64,000 nucleotides of DNA from Collinsella sp. AM18-10 (GTDB taxonomy: Bacteria > Actinomycetota > Coriobacteriia > Coriobacteriales > Coriobacteriaceae). The first letter of the stretch is position 1. Each line of letters opens with the position of its first letter. The stretch is taken from contig NZ_QRJO01000002.1 in assembly GCF_003471585.1 (NCBI RefSeq), positions 62,001 through 126,000 of the forward strand. Direction: 5' to 3'. The position numbers and the translations under genes are program-made. Below, piece by piece: positions 51,301 through 60,760 of the stretch. The notes under the pieces were generated by a model. That model did not search any database and was not told where the DNA came from. It saw nothing but the letters and a program-made list of their open reading frames with translations.

Positions 51301-52644
51301 ATGGCTAAGCGTTCTGGGTCGTATGTCGTTCCTTTCTCGTTTGAGTTGCTTTCGTTTGGTGAGGCCGTTGCTTTGGCTGCCGATACGGGGCGGATTTCTG
51401 GGGATGCTGGTCCTCTGCTTGAGACGGTTGTCGATATGCTCGATGAGTTGGGGCGTCCGGATGAGTATTTCGATTGCATTCAGGTTGCCGGTACCAATGG
51501 CAAGACTTCGACCACGCGTTTTTCGGCTGCTATCCTTCGCGGCGAGGGGCTTAAAACCGCACTGTATACGTCGCCCCAGCTTGTTCGCTATCCCGAGCGC
51601 ATGGAGGTCGATGGATGTGTCGTGAGCGATGACGCCTTTGCCCGTGGCGTTTCTGCCGCTGTCGAGGCGGGGCATCGTGTGAATGCCCGTCGTGTGGCGG
51701 CGGGGGAGCGCGCCTATACCATCACGCCGTTTGACCTGCTGACGGCTGCCGCGCTGGTAGTGTTTGCCGAGGCTGCGGTGGATGTTGCCGTGCTCGAGGT
51801 TGGCATGGGCGGGCGTTGGGACGCCACAAGTGCGACCGATCCCGTGGCCGTCGCCATTACGGGCATTGGACTTGACCATACGAAGGTCCTGGGCGATACG
51901 CTCGAGGCCATTGCGGGGGAGAAGGCTGCGGTTATTAAACCCGGGCGCTTGGTTGTTTTGGGCGAGGGCACGCACGAGGCGAGCGTTCAGCGCGTGATGG
52001 ATGCCCGTTGCCGCGCGTGCGGCATCGTGCCGCTCGTGGTGAGCCACGCAACGACTAAGGTGCCGGCGCATGTGGGCGACACGGTGGAGTTCAGCTGCAC
52101 CACGCCGCGTGCGATCTATACGACGAGCATGGTCAAGCCGGCCTACCAGCCGCAGAATGCTGCGTGCGCGATTATGCTCTGCGAGGGGTATTTGGGTCGC
52201 GAGCTCGACCACGATGCGCTTGATGCGTCGCTTATTGGTTGCCCCACACCGGGTCGCTTTGATGTGCTGGGAACCGATCCGCTCAAGTTGATTGACGCCT
52301 GTCATAACCCCCAGAGCTGCGAGAACTTTGTGAGCGCGCTGAGCGAGATCGATCCGTGTGTAGAAAATCGCCCCACGCTGCTGTGTGCCGCGCTGGCCGA
52401 TAAGGACGTTGCGGGTATCGTTGACGTTCTGGTTCCGGCGTTCCCCCGCGTGGTCGTGACCCAGACCGATTCCGATCGCGCCCTACCGGCAGAGGAGCTC
52501 GCCGCCCTCGTTGATGCTGATAAGCTCGCTGGCGTATACCCGAGCGTGTCCGATGCCCTTGTCGCCTTCGATGCTGCGGGCGAGCCCTTCGTAGCAGCCG
52601 GCACCATCACCCTAGCCGGCGAAGTATCCGGCCTGCTCCGTTAA
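51301..52644 (+). CDS. folC: Folylpolyglutamate/dihydrofolate synthase
   Basis: Adds glutamate to folates, and possibly to dihydropteroate. 447 residues, Mur-ligase fold. P-loop is VAGTNGKTSTTRF (~80-92). EVGMGGRWDATSATDPVAVAITGIG (~178) and the C-terminal domain end match FolC, and LIDACHNPQSCENF holds the His/Asn of the ligase site. ATG 51301 is preceded by GGGGGA at a longish spacing; an upstream frame from 51244 has no ribosome site. Confidence 0.93.
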   Translation: MAKRSGSYVVPFSFELLSFGEAVALAADTGRISGDAGPLLETVVDMLDELGRPDEYFDCIQVAGTNGKTSTTRFSAAILRGEGLKTALYTSPQLVRYPERMEVDGCVVSDDAFARGVSAAVEAGHRVNARRVAAGERAYTITPFDLLTAAALVVFAEAAVDVAVLEVGMGGRWDATSATDPVAVAITGIGLDHTKVLGDTLEAIAGEKAAVIKPGRLVVLGEGTHEASVQRVMDARCRACGIVPLVVSHATTKVPAHVGDTVEFSCTTPRAIYTTSMVKPAYQPQNAACAIMLCEGYLGRELDHDALDASLIGCPTPGRFDVLGTDPLKLIDACHNPQSCENFVSALSEIDPCVENRPTLLCAALADKDVAGIVDVLVPAFPRVVVTQTDSDRALPAEELAALVDADKLAGVYPSVSDALVAFDAAGEPFVAAGTITLAGEVSGLLR

Positions 52645-52658
52645 CCCACCCCCACATC

Positions 52659-52725
52659 AGTTGCGGTGAAATACGGACTGTTTTACAAGCCAGAAGCCTC
52701 AAACAGTCCGTATATCACCGCAACT
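52659..52725. repeat. Palindromic element, family P, copy 4 (CGGACTG subfamily)
   Basis: Arms 52659-52683 and 52701-52725 (25 bp) differ at one position, total 67 bp. Ends match copies 1-3 (GTTGCGGTGAAATA) but the inner arm reads CGGACTGTTT on both sides. Confidence 0.92.
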
Positions 52726-52787
52726 CAAAAGCAGTCAATTTGGGACGGGGCTTTTTGGCCGTCCTGTGCCCCCGAGTTGACTCGCTC

Positions 52788-52947
52788 GCCACGAAATGGG
52801 CCCATCTACTACGTTTGGCCGGTAACCCTTGACCATACCGAGAATTGTGAAATCAAAACCGCAGGTAAAGGGGTTGCCATTTTTTAAAAAAGACCCGCAT
52901 GGTCGACCCATGCGGGTTAAACGTAGTAGATGGCCCGTTTTCGTGGC
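52788..52947. repeat. Long palindrome between convergent folC and the peptidase gene
   Basis: Arms 52788-52816 and 52919-52947 match at 26 of 29 positions. Inside lie the hairpin at 52893-52917 (ACCCGCATGG with CCATGCGGGT) and an A/T run. It resembles the valS-flanking elements in size but has a different core. Confidence 0.75.
52886..52917 (-). terminator. Terminator of the M24 peptidase gene
   Basis: On the minus strand, the ACCCGCATGG stem (10 pairs) is followed by CTTTTTT, the complement of the A-run at 52886-52891. The peptidase gene ends at 52994. Confidence 0.7.
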
Positions 52948-52993
52948 GCAGCTAATCGGAAGGGACAATGGGACTGTCCCTTTGGCACATTGC

Positions 52994-54082
52994 CTAGTCC
53001 AGACGGACCGGATCGTGGGGGTAGGCGTTGAGAATCTCGACGCCGTTTTCGGTCACCAGGGCTAGGTCCTCGATGCGGACACCGGTGCGGCCGGGGAGGT
53101 AGATACCCGGCTCGATGGAGAAGGTCATGCCCGGCTCGACAACCTGCTCGTTGACGAGCGAGACGTCGCCCGGCTCGTGGTCCTGCAGGCCGATCGAGTG
53201 GCCCAAGCGATGTGTAAAGTACTGCCCATAGCCCGCGTCTTCAATTACATCGCGCGCGGCACGGTCCAGATCGCACATGCGCACGCCCGGTGCGATGAGA
53301 GCCTCGGCGGCCTCGTTGGCGCGGCGTACGATATCGTAGATGCGCGTCGTCTCCTCGTCCGGCTCGCCCCAAAAGAACGTGCGCGTCATATCCGAGCAGT
53401 AGTTGCGATGGCGTCCACCAATGTCGAATAGCACCACGTCGCCACGCTTGAGCACGGTGCCGTCGGGCTCGTGGTGCGGATCGCCGGCGTTGGCGCCAAA
53501 GCTCACGATGGGCGGAAAGCTAAATCCCTCGCAGTCGTGCTTGCGATATAGATTCAGCATCTGGTCGGCAATCTCGCGCTCCGTCACACCCTCGTGTACG
53601 AGTTTGATAACATCGGCCATCACGGCGTCGTTGGCGGCTGAGGACACGCGCATGAGCTCCTGCTCGGTGGTATCCTTGTGGGTGCGTGCGGCGGTGACGG
53701 CAAAGTCGCCCAGGAAAAACTCGCTGGCGGCGCGGCGCTCCATAAGTGGCATCAAAAAGCCGGAGCGCATGACGGTATCGATGCCAAGCGGCTTGGTCGG
53801 ATCGATCTCGCGCGCGATGGCATCGGTCACGATATCGGTATCGGTGTGGTAAGCAACGCGGGCATTGTCATACTCGGGCAGCTGATGCAGCGCGTTGACT
53901 AGGATCACCGGCTCGGCACCGCGCACGAGCAGCACGCCGCAAAAACGTTCGAACATATCGGCATAAAAGCCGGTCAGATAGTAAATCGACCACGGGTCGT
54001 TTACGAGCAGCTGCGCGCCGGGGTGCTGAGCCTCGAGCGCATCGAGCACGCGCGCCACACGCTGGTCATCGACATGTGCCAT
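52994..54082 (-). CDS. M24-family aminopeptidase (Xaa-Pro type)
   Basis: Cytoplasmic metallo-peptidase that removes N-terminal residues before proline. 362 residues. Two metal ions would be held by Asp in LFDIGGRHRNYCSDMTRTFFW (~233-247), His in HRLGHSIGLQDH (~305) and Glu in SIEPGIYLPG and GVRIEDLAL. N-terminal creatinase-like domain ~1-120. The ATG at 54082 has AAAGGATG six bases upstream on its strand. Adjacent palindromes P4 and P5 sit on either side. Confidence 0.9.
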   Translation of the reverse strand: MAHVDDQRVARVLDALEAQHPGAQLLVNDPWSIYYLTGFYADMFERFCGVLLVRGAEPVILVNALHQLPEYDNARVAYHTDTDIVTDAIAREIDPTKPLGIDTVMRSGFLMPLMERRAASEFFLGDFAVTAARTHKDTTEQELMRVSSAANDAVMADVIKLVHEGVTEREIADQMLNLYRKHDCEGFSFPPIVSFGANAGDPHHEPDGTVLKRGDVVLFDIGGRHRNYCSDMTRTFFWGEPDEETTRIYDIVRRANEAAEALIAPGVRMCDLDRAARDVIEDAGYGQYFTHRLGHSIGLQDHEPGDVSLVNEQVVEPGMTFSIEPGIYLPGRTGVRIEDLALVTENGVEILNAYPHDPVRLD

Positions 54083-54195
54083 GAAACATCCTTTCGCTAG
54101 GCTGCCACCATGGTATCCCAAGCCCGGTACATAGGGACGTTCCTTTTATGCCGGCACTCCGGGACACTCCTTTGCATCCCATGCGCGCCCTCATA

Positions 54196-54262
54196 AGTTG
54201 CGGTGAAATACGGACTGTTTAGCGGCCTGAAGCCATAAAACAGTCCGTATTTCACCGCAACT
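54196..54262. repeat. Palindromic element, family P, copy 5 (CGGACTG subfamily)
   Basis: Arms 54196-54220 and 54238-54262 are a perfect 25-bp match, total 67 bp; the same arms as copy 4 but a different 17-nt centre. The rest of 54083-54323 shows no other clear feature. Confidence 0.93.
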
Positions 54263-54323
54263 GCGGAGGAGGGGCGGGGTGGATGGCGGGGTAGCTAAAA
54301 GAGCCCCGTCCTAAATTAGCTGC

Positions 54324-54722
54324 TTAGGCTGGGTCGATGTCCATGCTGGCGATGAGGTCGATGCCCGTGTTGAGGAGGTTGGGGAGCACGACGTCGCCCA
54401 TGCGGATGGGGGCGTTGACGACTAGGCTGCGGATGAGGGCCATGGCCTGGGCGTGGAGTTCTAGCGGGATGGCGTCGGCGGTGCGTACGGGGAGAAGTTT
54501 CTCGTCGCCGCCGGAGACGGCGACGGTCGTCGTGAGCACGCGCATGGGGCAGATGAGCTCCTGATGTGCGAACTCATCGCCGCGCGGGCAGTTGTTGCCG
54601 GTTACGGAGCGCACTTCCACCACGGCGCCATTGGCGTCGCGCTCCACTTCTACGGTCAGAAGGCATTCGGATGGGCAGGTCGTGCAGTTGAACTGCAATG
54701 TCTCGGTCACATTCGTGCTCAT
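54324..54722 (-). CDS. DUF1667 protein
   Basis: Small protein, 132 residues, DUF1667. It has a run of cysteines at the N-terminus, FNCTTCPSECLLTVEV (~10-25), then NNCPRGDEFA and LICPMRVLTTTVAV. These four or more cysteines suggest a metal or Fe-S cluster. The gene always follows GlpA-like and FAD oxidoreductase genes in related bacteria, so it may be part of the same dehydrogenase complex. The start ATG 54722 follows GGAGG; the coding region begins 4 bp after the upstream gene's stop. Confidence 0.82.
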   Translation of the reverse strand: MSTNVTETLQFNCTTCPSECLLTVEVERDANGAVVEVRSVTGNNCPRGDEFAHQELICPMRVLTTTVAVSGGDEKLLPVRTADAIPLELHAQAMALIRSLVVNAPIRMGDVVLPNLLNTGIDLIASMDIDPA

Positions 54723-54726
54723 GGCC

Positions 54727-56121
54727 TTACGCCTCCTCAACGGGATCGACGGACAGGACAATCTCGCTGGCACCTAGGTCGAGTGCGCGCTGAATCACCT
54801 TTGCCGGCAGCGGGAAGCTTTCCATGACGCTCGGCTTAAATGCACGGACCTTGCCGGCGAACAGTTCCTCGCCGTCGGCCAAGATCCTCACGCATGCGGC
54901 ATCGGCTGGCCGGCGCACGCGGAAGTTGAGCTTGGTGAGTGCCACAGCCGTAATGCGTCCCGGCAGCGCGTATCCCGCGTTGCCGGCAGGGGAAACCGTG
55001 AGCTCGCAGCCCGTGTCCGCGACCACGTCCGTCTCGGCTCCGCCACCCAGCGCGTACGCCGCTGCAGCTGCGCCAGCCCTCTCGGACTCGGTCGTTACGT
55101 TGTCGGCCAGGTCGTGCACGTGCAGCACGTTGCCGCAGGCAAAGATGCCAGGCACGCCCGTCTGCAGGCTCTGGTCCACCACGGCGCCACGCGTGCGCGG
55201 GTCAAGCTCAACGCCCGCCCCCACCGAAAGCTCGTTCTCGGGAATCAGGCCCACCGAAAGCAGCAGCGTGTCGCACGGAACAACGCGCTCGGTCCCCGGA
55301 ATGGGCGCCAGATGCTCGTCGACCCGGCTTATCTCGACGGCCTCCACACGGTCGTGACCGATCACGCGCGTGACGGTGGTAGACAGGTGTAGCGGAATTC
55401 CAAAGTCGTCCAGGCAGTTCTTGACGTTGCGGCGCAGGCCGTTGGCGTACGGCATGAGTTCGTATACGCCCTCGACCGAAATCCCCTCGAGCGTGCAGCG
55501 ACGTGCCATGATAAGCCCGATGTCGCCCGAACCCAAAATGACGGCGCGCGAGCCGGGTTTGAGGTTCTCGATATTGATGTATCGCTGCGCCAGACCGGCC
55601 GTAAACACGCCGGCGGGACGACTGCCGGGGATTTTGATCTCGCTGCGGGTGCGCTCACGGCAACCCATGGCAAGGACGACCGCTCGCCCGGCGAGTTGCA
55701 GCATGCCGGCGCGGCTCATGATTGTGACGGTATGACCCGCACCGGCTTCTGCGTTCGAGGCATCCGCGCCCAGCGCGTCATCGCCCTCCTCCGAATCGAT
55801 CCCCAGCACCATGCTGTCCAAGAACAGCGCGATGTCGGTCGCGCGAACCTGGTCGATAAAGCGCTGCGCGTACTCGGGGCCGGTGAGCTCCTGTTTAAAG
55901 TGCGACAGGCCAAAGCCGGGGTGGATGCACTGTCGGAGGTTGCCGCCCAGGTGCTGCTCGCGCTCCACGATGGCCACGTGTGCGCCTGCCTTGTGCGCGG
56001 CCAGCGCGGCCGCCATGCCGGCAGGTCCGCCGCCGATAACGACCACGTCGAAGGCCTGCATCGGCACGGCGTCCGCGGTGCCGTCGGTCGCGCTCGCTGC
56101 ATTTACTTCAAAGCTCTCCAT
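54727..56121 (-). CDS. NAD(P)/FAD-dependent oxidoreductase
   Basis: Flavoprotein of the pyridine-nucleotide-disulfide-oxidoreductase type, 464 residues. The FAD-binding site is [20 protein letters not shown] (~24-43) and a second dinucleotide site is [18 protein letters not shown] (~196-213). [15 protein letters not shown] and [17 protein letters not shown] are typical. It lies between the GlpA-like protein and DUF1667, all on the minus strand with 1-4 bp gaps, so it is one subunit of that trio. Substrate not evident. Confidence 0.85.
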   Translation of the reverse strand: MESFEVNAASATDGTADAVPMQAFDVVVIGGGPAGMAAALAAHKAGAHVAIVEREQHLGGNLRQCIHPGFGLSHFKQELTGPEYAQRFIDQVRATDIALFLDSMVLGIDSEEGDDALGADASNAEAGAGHTVTIMSRAGMLQLAGRAVVLAMGCRERTRSEIKIPGSRPAGVFTAGLAQRYINIENLKPGSRAVILGSGDIGLIMARRCTLEGISVEGVYELMPYANGLRRNVKNCLDDFGIPLHLSTTVTRVIGHDRVEAVEISRVDEHLAPIPGTERVVPCDTLLLSVGLIPENELSVGAGVELDPRTRGAVVDQSLQTGVPGIFACGNVLHVHDLADNVTTESERAGAAAAAYALGGGAETDVVADTGCELTVSPAGNAGYALPGRITAVALTKLNFRVRRPADAACVRILADGEELFAGKVRAFKPSVMESFPLPAKVIQRALDLGASEIVLSVDPVEEA

Positions 56122-56122
56122 C

Positions 56123-57577
56123 CTAGCGCACCCCCTTCATCGGTCCCTCAACCAACCAGGATCCGGTATCCTCCAGCAGCACCTCGCTGGGGTCGCAGCC
56201 CAGCTCGCGGGCCAGAATCGCCACCACGCGGCTCTGGCAAAAGCCGCTCTGGCAGCGGCCCATGCCCGCACGGCAGCGCCGCTTGACGCCCTCGACCGAA
56301 ACCGCACCCGGGCGGCGTCGAATCGCGGCCACGATTTCGGCCTCGGGCACCGTCTCGCAGCGGCAGACAATCTGTCCCCACGCGGGATCGGACTCGATCA
56401 GCTCCTCCTTGCGCGCGAGCGGTGCACGGTCAAAATCGTCCGGCGCGCGGCGAATCGGGTCCCAATCGTTCCGTTCATGCAGGGCAACGCCCGCCTCACG
56501 CATCACAAGCTCCATGCGCTCGGCAATGGCCGGCGCGCTCGCCACGCCCGGCGACTGAATGCCCGCCGCCTGGAAAAGCCCCGGCACCACGGCCGACTGT
56601 CCAATAAAGAAGTCGTTCGTTCCCTGAATGACCGGACGACCGCCGGCAAATGCGCGCACCACGCGACGCGTGTCCAGATCGGGCGCCAGTTTGCGCGCGC
56701 CGGTCAGGAGCGCGTTGACGTCATCCGCATAGGTCTGCGTGTCGCCCGGCTCGCGCACGGCGGCGGTCGCGGTAATCACGGTGTTGCCGTGTACGGTACC
56801 CGTGACGATGACGCCCTTCGATACCGGCGTGGGAACGGGGTAGAGCGGCATGAGCGCACTCGGTTCCTTGTCCAGCACCACGATGTTGCCCTGGCGCCAG
56901 ACCATCTGAAACTCCTCGGCGCCCGCCATATGCGAGATGTCCGCGGCTCCGTTGCCTGCGGCGTTGATCAGGTAACGGCATCGCACGTCTCCGGCGGGCG
57001 TTGCCAGCGTAAAGCGCGCGTCGTCGCCCGAGCTCGCGACTTCAATCGCCTCCACGGGTGCGGAGCGCATAAACGTCACCCCGTTGGCCACGGCGTTCTC
57101 CAGTGCGGCGGCGGCAACCTCAAACGGGTCGACAAACCCAGTCGAGGGACACCACAACGCGCACGTTGCATCGGCACTGGCGCGCGGCTCTAATTCGTGG
57201 ATGCGGTCGGGTCCGACGATCGACAGCTCGGGCACACCGTTGACATGGCCGTTGCACCGCAGCTGCTCCAGATGCGCGCGGTCCTCGTCGCTAAAGCCCA
57301 ACACCATCGACCCGGTGCGGCAGAACAGAAAGCCCAGCTCCTGCGACCACGTACCGTACAACTCGCAACCACGGGCGTTGACCTGCGCCTTTACGGTGCC
57401 CGGCGCCGGATCGTAGCCCGCGTGCACCAGGCCGCCGTTGGCCTTCGACGCGCCCAACGCGATATCGTTGGTCGCCTCGACCACACAAATGGACAGGTCA
57501 AACCGCGCAAGCTGCCGCGCGATGGCGCATCCGGTGATGCCCGCGCCGACAATCGCGATATCAAACGTTTCTGTCAC
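56123..57577 (-). CDS. GlpA-type FAD-dependent dehydrogenase with C-terminal [2Fe-2S] domain
   Basis: 484 residues, resembling the anaerobic glycerol-3-phosphate dehydrogenase catalytic subunit or related amino-acid/hydroxyacid dehydrogenases. FAD site: [20 protein letters not shown] (~6-25). C-terminal BFD-like domain: [11 protein letters not shown] (~409-419) and [13 protein letters not shown] (~440-452). The start is GTG at 57577 with GGGAGG four bases upstream. It is the first gene of the minus-strand trio; true substrate (glycerol-3-phosphate versus another alcohol) cannot be read from sequence, and no glpK is near. Confidence 0.82.
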   Translation of the reverse strand: MTETFDIAIVGAGITGCAIARQLARFDLSICVVEATNDIALGASKANGGLVHAGYDPAPGTVKAQVNARGCELYGTWSQELGFLFCRTGSMVLGFSDEDRAHLEQLRCNGHVNGVPELSIVGPDRIHELEPRASADATCALWCPSTGFVDPFEVAAAALENAVANGVTFMRSAPVEAIEVASSGDDARFTLATPAGDVRCRYLINAAGNGAADISHMAGAEEFQMVWRQGNIVVLDKEPSALMPLYPVPTPVSKGVIVTGTVHGNTVITATAAVREPGDTQTYADDVNALLTGARKLAPDLDTRRVVRAFAGGRPVIQGTNDFFIGQSAVVPGLFQAAGIQSPGVASAPAIAERMELVMREAGVALHERNDWDPIRRAPDDFDRAPLARKEELIESDPAWGQIVCRCETVPEAEIVAAIRRRPGAVSVEGVKRRCRAGMGRCQSGFCQSRVVAILARELGCDPSEVLLEDTGSWLVEGPMKGVR

Positions 57578-57681
57578 AGTGCCTCCCAGACGAGTTGACA
57601 GGCTGTCAATAAGACTATCCTACGGTCTGCACACCCCCAGAGCGGCGGCAATGCGGCGAACAGCCCCGCAACACCCGCCAA

Positions 57682-57727
57682 CGGCAGACGAGGGGAGACC
57701 CGGCAACGTCGACAAGCTCGTCTGCCG
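57682..57727. repeat. Separate 46-bp palindrome ahead of the array
   Basis: CGGCAGACGAG (57682-57692) pairs with CTCGTCTGCCG (57717-57727). It is 20 bp before the array but has different arm sequences. The rest of 57578-57746 shows no gene. Confidence 0.75.
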
Positions 57728-57746
57728 ACAACTACGGCAACCGTTC

Positions 57747-58205
57747 GTCTCGATCTGTAACAGTTAGACGAGGATTTGGGTTCCAGATGTTACAGATCGA
57801 GACGTTTGCCAGACGGACCCTCCGTTCGTCTTGATTTGTAACAGTAAGAGGGGGAAATCGGTCCTATGTGTTACAGATTGAGATTTAAAGTCAGGGAGAG
57901 ATTCTTCTGTCTCGATCTGTAACATCTGGGGACTGTTTTGGGGTCTAGATGTTACAGATTTAGATGAACCTATCAGTCGATTTCGAATGTCTTAATCTGT
58001 AACAGTTAGACCTGTTTTTGCCGAGTATCTGTTACAGATTGAGACATTCGGCCTGGACGTTTTCCTTTGTCTCGATCTGTAACAGTAAGAGGGGTTTTGG
58101 GGCCCAAGATGTTACAGATCGAGATTGAAGTCGGGGAGGGACCCCTGTGTCTCGTTCTGTAACATCTAGACCCGGATCCCGCTCCCACCTGTTACAGATT
58201 GAGAT
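57747..58205. repeat. Array of six 57-bp palindromes, period 80-81 bp
   Basis: Six units start at 57747, 57828, 57909, 57989, 58069 and 58149. Each is 57 bp: a left arm close to GTCTCGATCTGTAACA, 25 bp of centre, and a complementary right arm close to TGTTACAGATYGAGAY. Spacers are 23-24 bp. Ten arm deviations from perfect pairing are all G-U compatible on the plus strand and two are true mismatches. Centres begin GTTAGAC in units 1 and 4, GTAAGAG in 2 and 5, TCT in 3 and 6, so a three-unit block seems to have doubled. Gene-free; not a CRISPR array. Confidence 0.95.
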
Positions 58206-58304
58206 GTTTGTGTCCGCGCCAGCCCCGCGCCTAGCCGTGGTCCCATATAAACAAACCCCGTGGTAAACTTGACCGGACTGTTAATATTCCGAAAGGTACC
58301 CGTA

Positions 58305-58736
58305 ATGTCCAAGTACATCTCCGAGCTCATGTCGCCGCAGCTTATGGGCGTCATCTATGCCTTCGTGGGCTTTATCATCGCCCTGTACGTGCTGTCGGTC
58401 GTCTATGTGTTCATCGACGCTCGCCGCCGCGGCGCCAGCGCCTACGTGGCATGGGGCATCATCGCCCTGATCCCGTTTGTGGGCCTCATCGCCTACCTGG
58501 TCCTGCGCCCGCACTCCTACGCGGCCGACCGCGAGGAGCAGGAGCTGGACATGGCCCTGCGCGAGCGTCAGCTTGCCCAGTACGGCACCTGCCCGCAGTG
58601 CGGCGCTCCCATCGAGAAAGACTTTGTCGTGTGCCCGGTGTGCGACACTCAGGTTCGCAACGTGTGCCCCAGCTGCCATCGCCCGCTCGACGCGCACTGG
58701 AAGGTCTGCCCCTACTGCCGAACTCGCATCCAGTAA
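58305..58736 (+). CDS. Membrane protein with double zinc ribbon
   Basis: 143 residues. Two membrane helices (VIYAFVGFIIALYVLSVVYVF and WGIIALIPFVGLIAYLVL, about 12-75) are followed by a cytoplasmic pair of zinc ribbons: CPQCGAPIEKDFVVCPVC (~96-113) and CPSCHRPLDAHWKVCPYC (~121-138), with paired CxxC motifs. The first helix region resembles PLDc_N-type anchors. Function unknown; such proteins are common in actinobacteria and may be protein- or RNA-binding. Start ATG 58305 with GAAAGG upstream. Confidence 0.8.
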   Translation: MSKYISELMSPQLMGVIYAFVGFIIALYVLSVVYVFIDARRRGASAYVAWGIIALIPFVGLIAYLVLRPHSYAADREEQELDMALRERQLAQYGTCPQCGAPIEKDFVVCPVCDTQVRNVCPSCHRPLDAHWKVCPYCRTRIQ

Positions 58737-58841
58737 CGCATCCATCGTCGGGCCGGCCGCAAGCCACGGGCGCCGCGCACCACGCGCAGCCCACGTGCGC
58801 CCCGCGGCCCCGTCCCACACGATGAAGCATGCGTAGAAAAT

Positions 58842-58872
58842 CGCCCGCCGTGCCATTAAGGTGCGGCGGGCG
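58842..58872. repeat. Hairpin in the thrS leader
   Basis: CGCCCGCCG (58842-58850) pairs with CGGCGGGCG (58864-58872). On the minus strand it is followed by ATTTTC; on the plus strand no T-run is present. Possible leader hairpin or weak minus-strand terminator. Confidence 0.5.
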
Positions 58873-58971
58873 CTTGTATACCAAGGCAACCTGCCTATAA
58901 TGATGCAAGTCAAAAACGCCGAGCGCATCGCACGCACTTGCATCAGGCATCCGAGAGGAGAAAACATACCC

Positions 58972-60735
58972 ATGAAGGCACTCTACAATGACGGTTCGGT
59001 GGCCGAGCTCCCGCAGGACGAGGTCACGCACGTCATCCGCCACTCCGCCGCGCACATCATGGCGCAGGCCATCAAGCGCCTGTACCCCGAGGCCGACTTT
59101 GCCTACGGCCCCGCGACCGACAACGGCTTCTACTACGACGTCGACCTGCCCGAGGGCGTCAAGATCAGCGAGGACGACTTCCCCGCGATCGAGGCCGAGA
59201 TGAAAAAGATCGTCAAGGAGAACCTTAAGTTCTCCGTGTACGAGAAGCCCCGTGCCGAGGCCATCGCCCTTATGGAGGAGCGCGGCGAGAAGTACAAGGT
59301 CGAGCACATCGGCGACCTGGACGACGACGCCCGCATCACCTTCTACCAGCAGGGCGACTACATCGACATGTGCGTCGGCCCCCACATTTGCTACACCAAG
59401 GCCCTCAAGGCCTTTAAGCTCACCGGCGTCTCGGGCGCCTACTGGAAGGGCGACAAGGACAACAAGATGCTCACCCGCATCAACGGCGTCGCCTTTGCCA
59501 CCAAGGAAGAGCTCGACGAGCACATGCACATGCTGGAGGAGGCCAAGAAGCGCGACCACCGCAAGATCGGCCGCGAGATGGACCTCTTTATGATGCGTGA
59601 CGAGGCCCCCGGCTTCCCGTTCTTCCTGCCCAACGGCATGATCCTTAAGAACACGCTGCTGGACTACTGGCGCGAGATCCACCACAAGGCCGGCTACGTG
59701 GAGATCTCCACGCCGCTCATCATGAACAAGCAGCTGTGGAAGACCTCGGGCCACTGGGACCACTACAAGGACAACATGTACTCCACCATCATCGACGACG
59801 AAGAGTACTGCATTAAGCCCATGAACTGCCCGGGCGGCGTGCTGGTGTACGCCTCCAAGCCGCACTCCTATCGCGAGCTGCCCATCCGCGCCGGCGAGAT
59901 TGGCCTGGTGCACCGCCACGAGCTGCGCGGCGCCCTGCACGGCCTGTTCCGCGTGCGCTGCTTTAACCAGGACGACGCCCACCTGTTTGTGCGTCCCGAC
60001 CAGCTGACCGACGAGATCGTGGGCGTGGTTAACCTCATCGACTCCGTGTACCAAAAGTTTGGCTTTAAGTACCACGTTGAGCTTTCCACCCGCCCCGAGG
60101 ACTCCATGGGTTCGGACGAGGACTGGGCTCGCGCCGAGGAGGGCCTGCGCACCGCTCTGGAGCAGCTGCACATGGACTACGAGGTCAACGAGGGCGACGG
60201 CGCCTTCTACGGCCCCAAGATCGACTTCCACCTGGAGGACTCGCTCGGTCGTACCTGGCAGTGCGGCACCGTCCAGCTCGACTTCCAGATGCCGCTCAAC
60301 TTTGACCTGGAGTATGTGGACGCCGACGGCACCAAGAAGCGCCCCATCATGCTGCATCGCGTGTGCTTTGGCTCCATCGAGCGCTTTATCGGTATTCTGA
60401 TTGAGCACTTTGCGGGCAAGTTCCCCACCTGGCTGGCTCCCGTGCAGGTCAAGGCGCTTCCCGTCTCCGAGAAGAGCCGCGACTACGCTCACGAGGTGTG
60501 CGCCAAGCTGGAGGAGGCCGGCATTCGCGTGGTCTGCGACGACCGCGACGAGAAGATCGGCTACAAGATCCGCGAGGCCCGCAGCATCGACCGCGTGCCC
60601 TACATGCTCATCCTGGGCGAGAAAGAGGTCGAGGCCGGCAACATCTCCGTCCGCGATCGCTCCAACGAGACCGTTCAGATGAGCGTTGATGAGTTTGTGG
60701 CCAAGGTGCTCGAGGAGATCAAGTCTCGCGCCTAG
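58972..60735 (+). CDS. thrS: Threonyl-tRNA synthetase lacking the TGS domain
   Basis: Charges tRNA-Thr. 587 residues, class II. Motif 2 lies in FRVRCFNQDDAHLF (~325-338) and motif 3 in GSIERFIGILIEHFAG (~468-483). Editing domain is present: HSAAHIMAQAIKRLYP (~22-37) and a later CVGPHICYT with the editing cysteine. After a 17-residue start the protein goes directly into that domain, so the usual ~60-residue N-terminal TGS domain is absent. ATG 58972 has GAGAGGAG 11 bases upstream; no in-frame extension encodes a TGS. Confidence 0.95.
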   Translation: MKALYNDGSVAELPQDEVTHVIRHSAAHIMAQAIKRLYPEADFAYGPATDNGFYYDVDLPEGVKISEDDFPAIEAEMKKIVKENLKFSVYEKPRAEAIALMEERGEKYKVEHIGDLDDDARITFYQQGDYIDMCVGPHICYTKALKAFKLTGVSGAYWKGDKDNKMLTRINGVAFATKEELDEHMHMLEEAKKRDHRKIGREMDLFMMRDEAPGFPFFLPNGMILKNTLLDYWREIHHKAGYVEISTPLIMNKQLWKTSGHWDHYKDNMYSTIIDDEEYCIKPMNCPGGVLVYASKPHSYRELPIRAGEIGLVHRHELRGALHGLFRVRCFNQDDAHLFVRPDQLTDEIVGVVNLIDSVYQKFGFKYHVELSTRPEDSMGSDEDWARAEEGLRTALEQLHMDYEVNEGDGAFYGPKIDFHLEDSLGRTWQCGTVQLDFQMPLNFDLEYVDADGTKKRPIMLHRVCFGSIERFIGILIEHFAGKFPTWLAPVQVKALPVSEKSRDYAHEVCAKLEEAGIRVVCDDRDEKIGYKIREARSIDRVPYMLILGEKEVEAGNISVRDRSNETVQMSVDEFVAKVLEEIKSRA

Positions 60736-60760
60736 CACAAACAATACAAGAATTAATAAA

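Noticed and set aside
57747..58205. CRISPR array
   Set aside because: The 57-bp units are long palindromes with diverged centres, spacers are short (23-24 bp) and partly related, and no cas gene is nearby.
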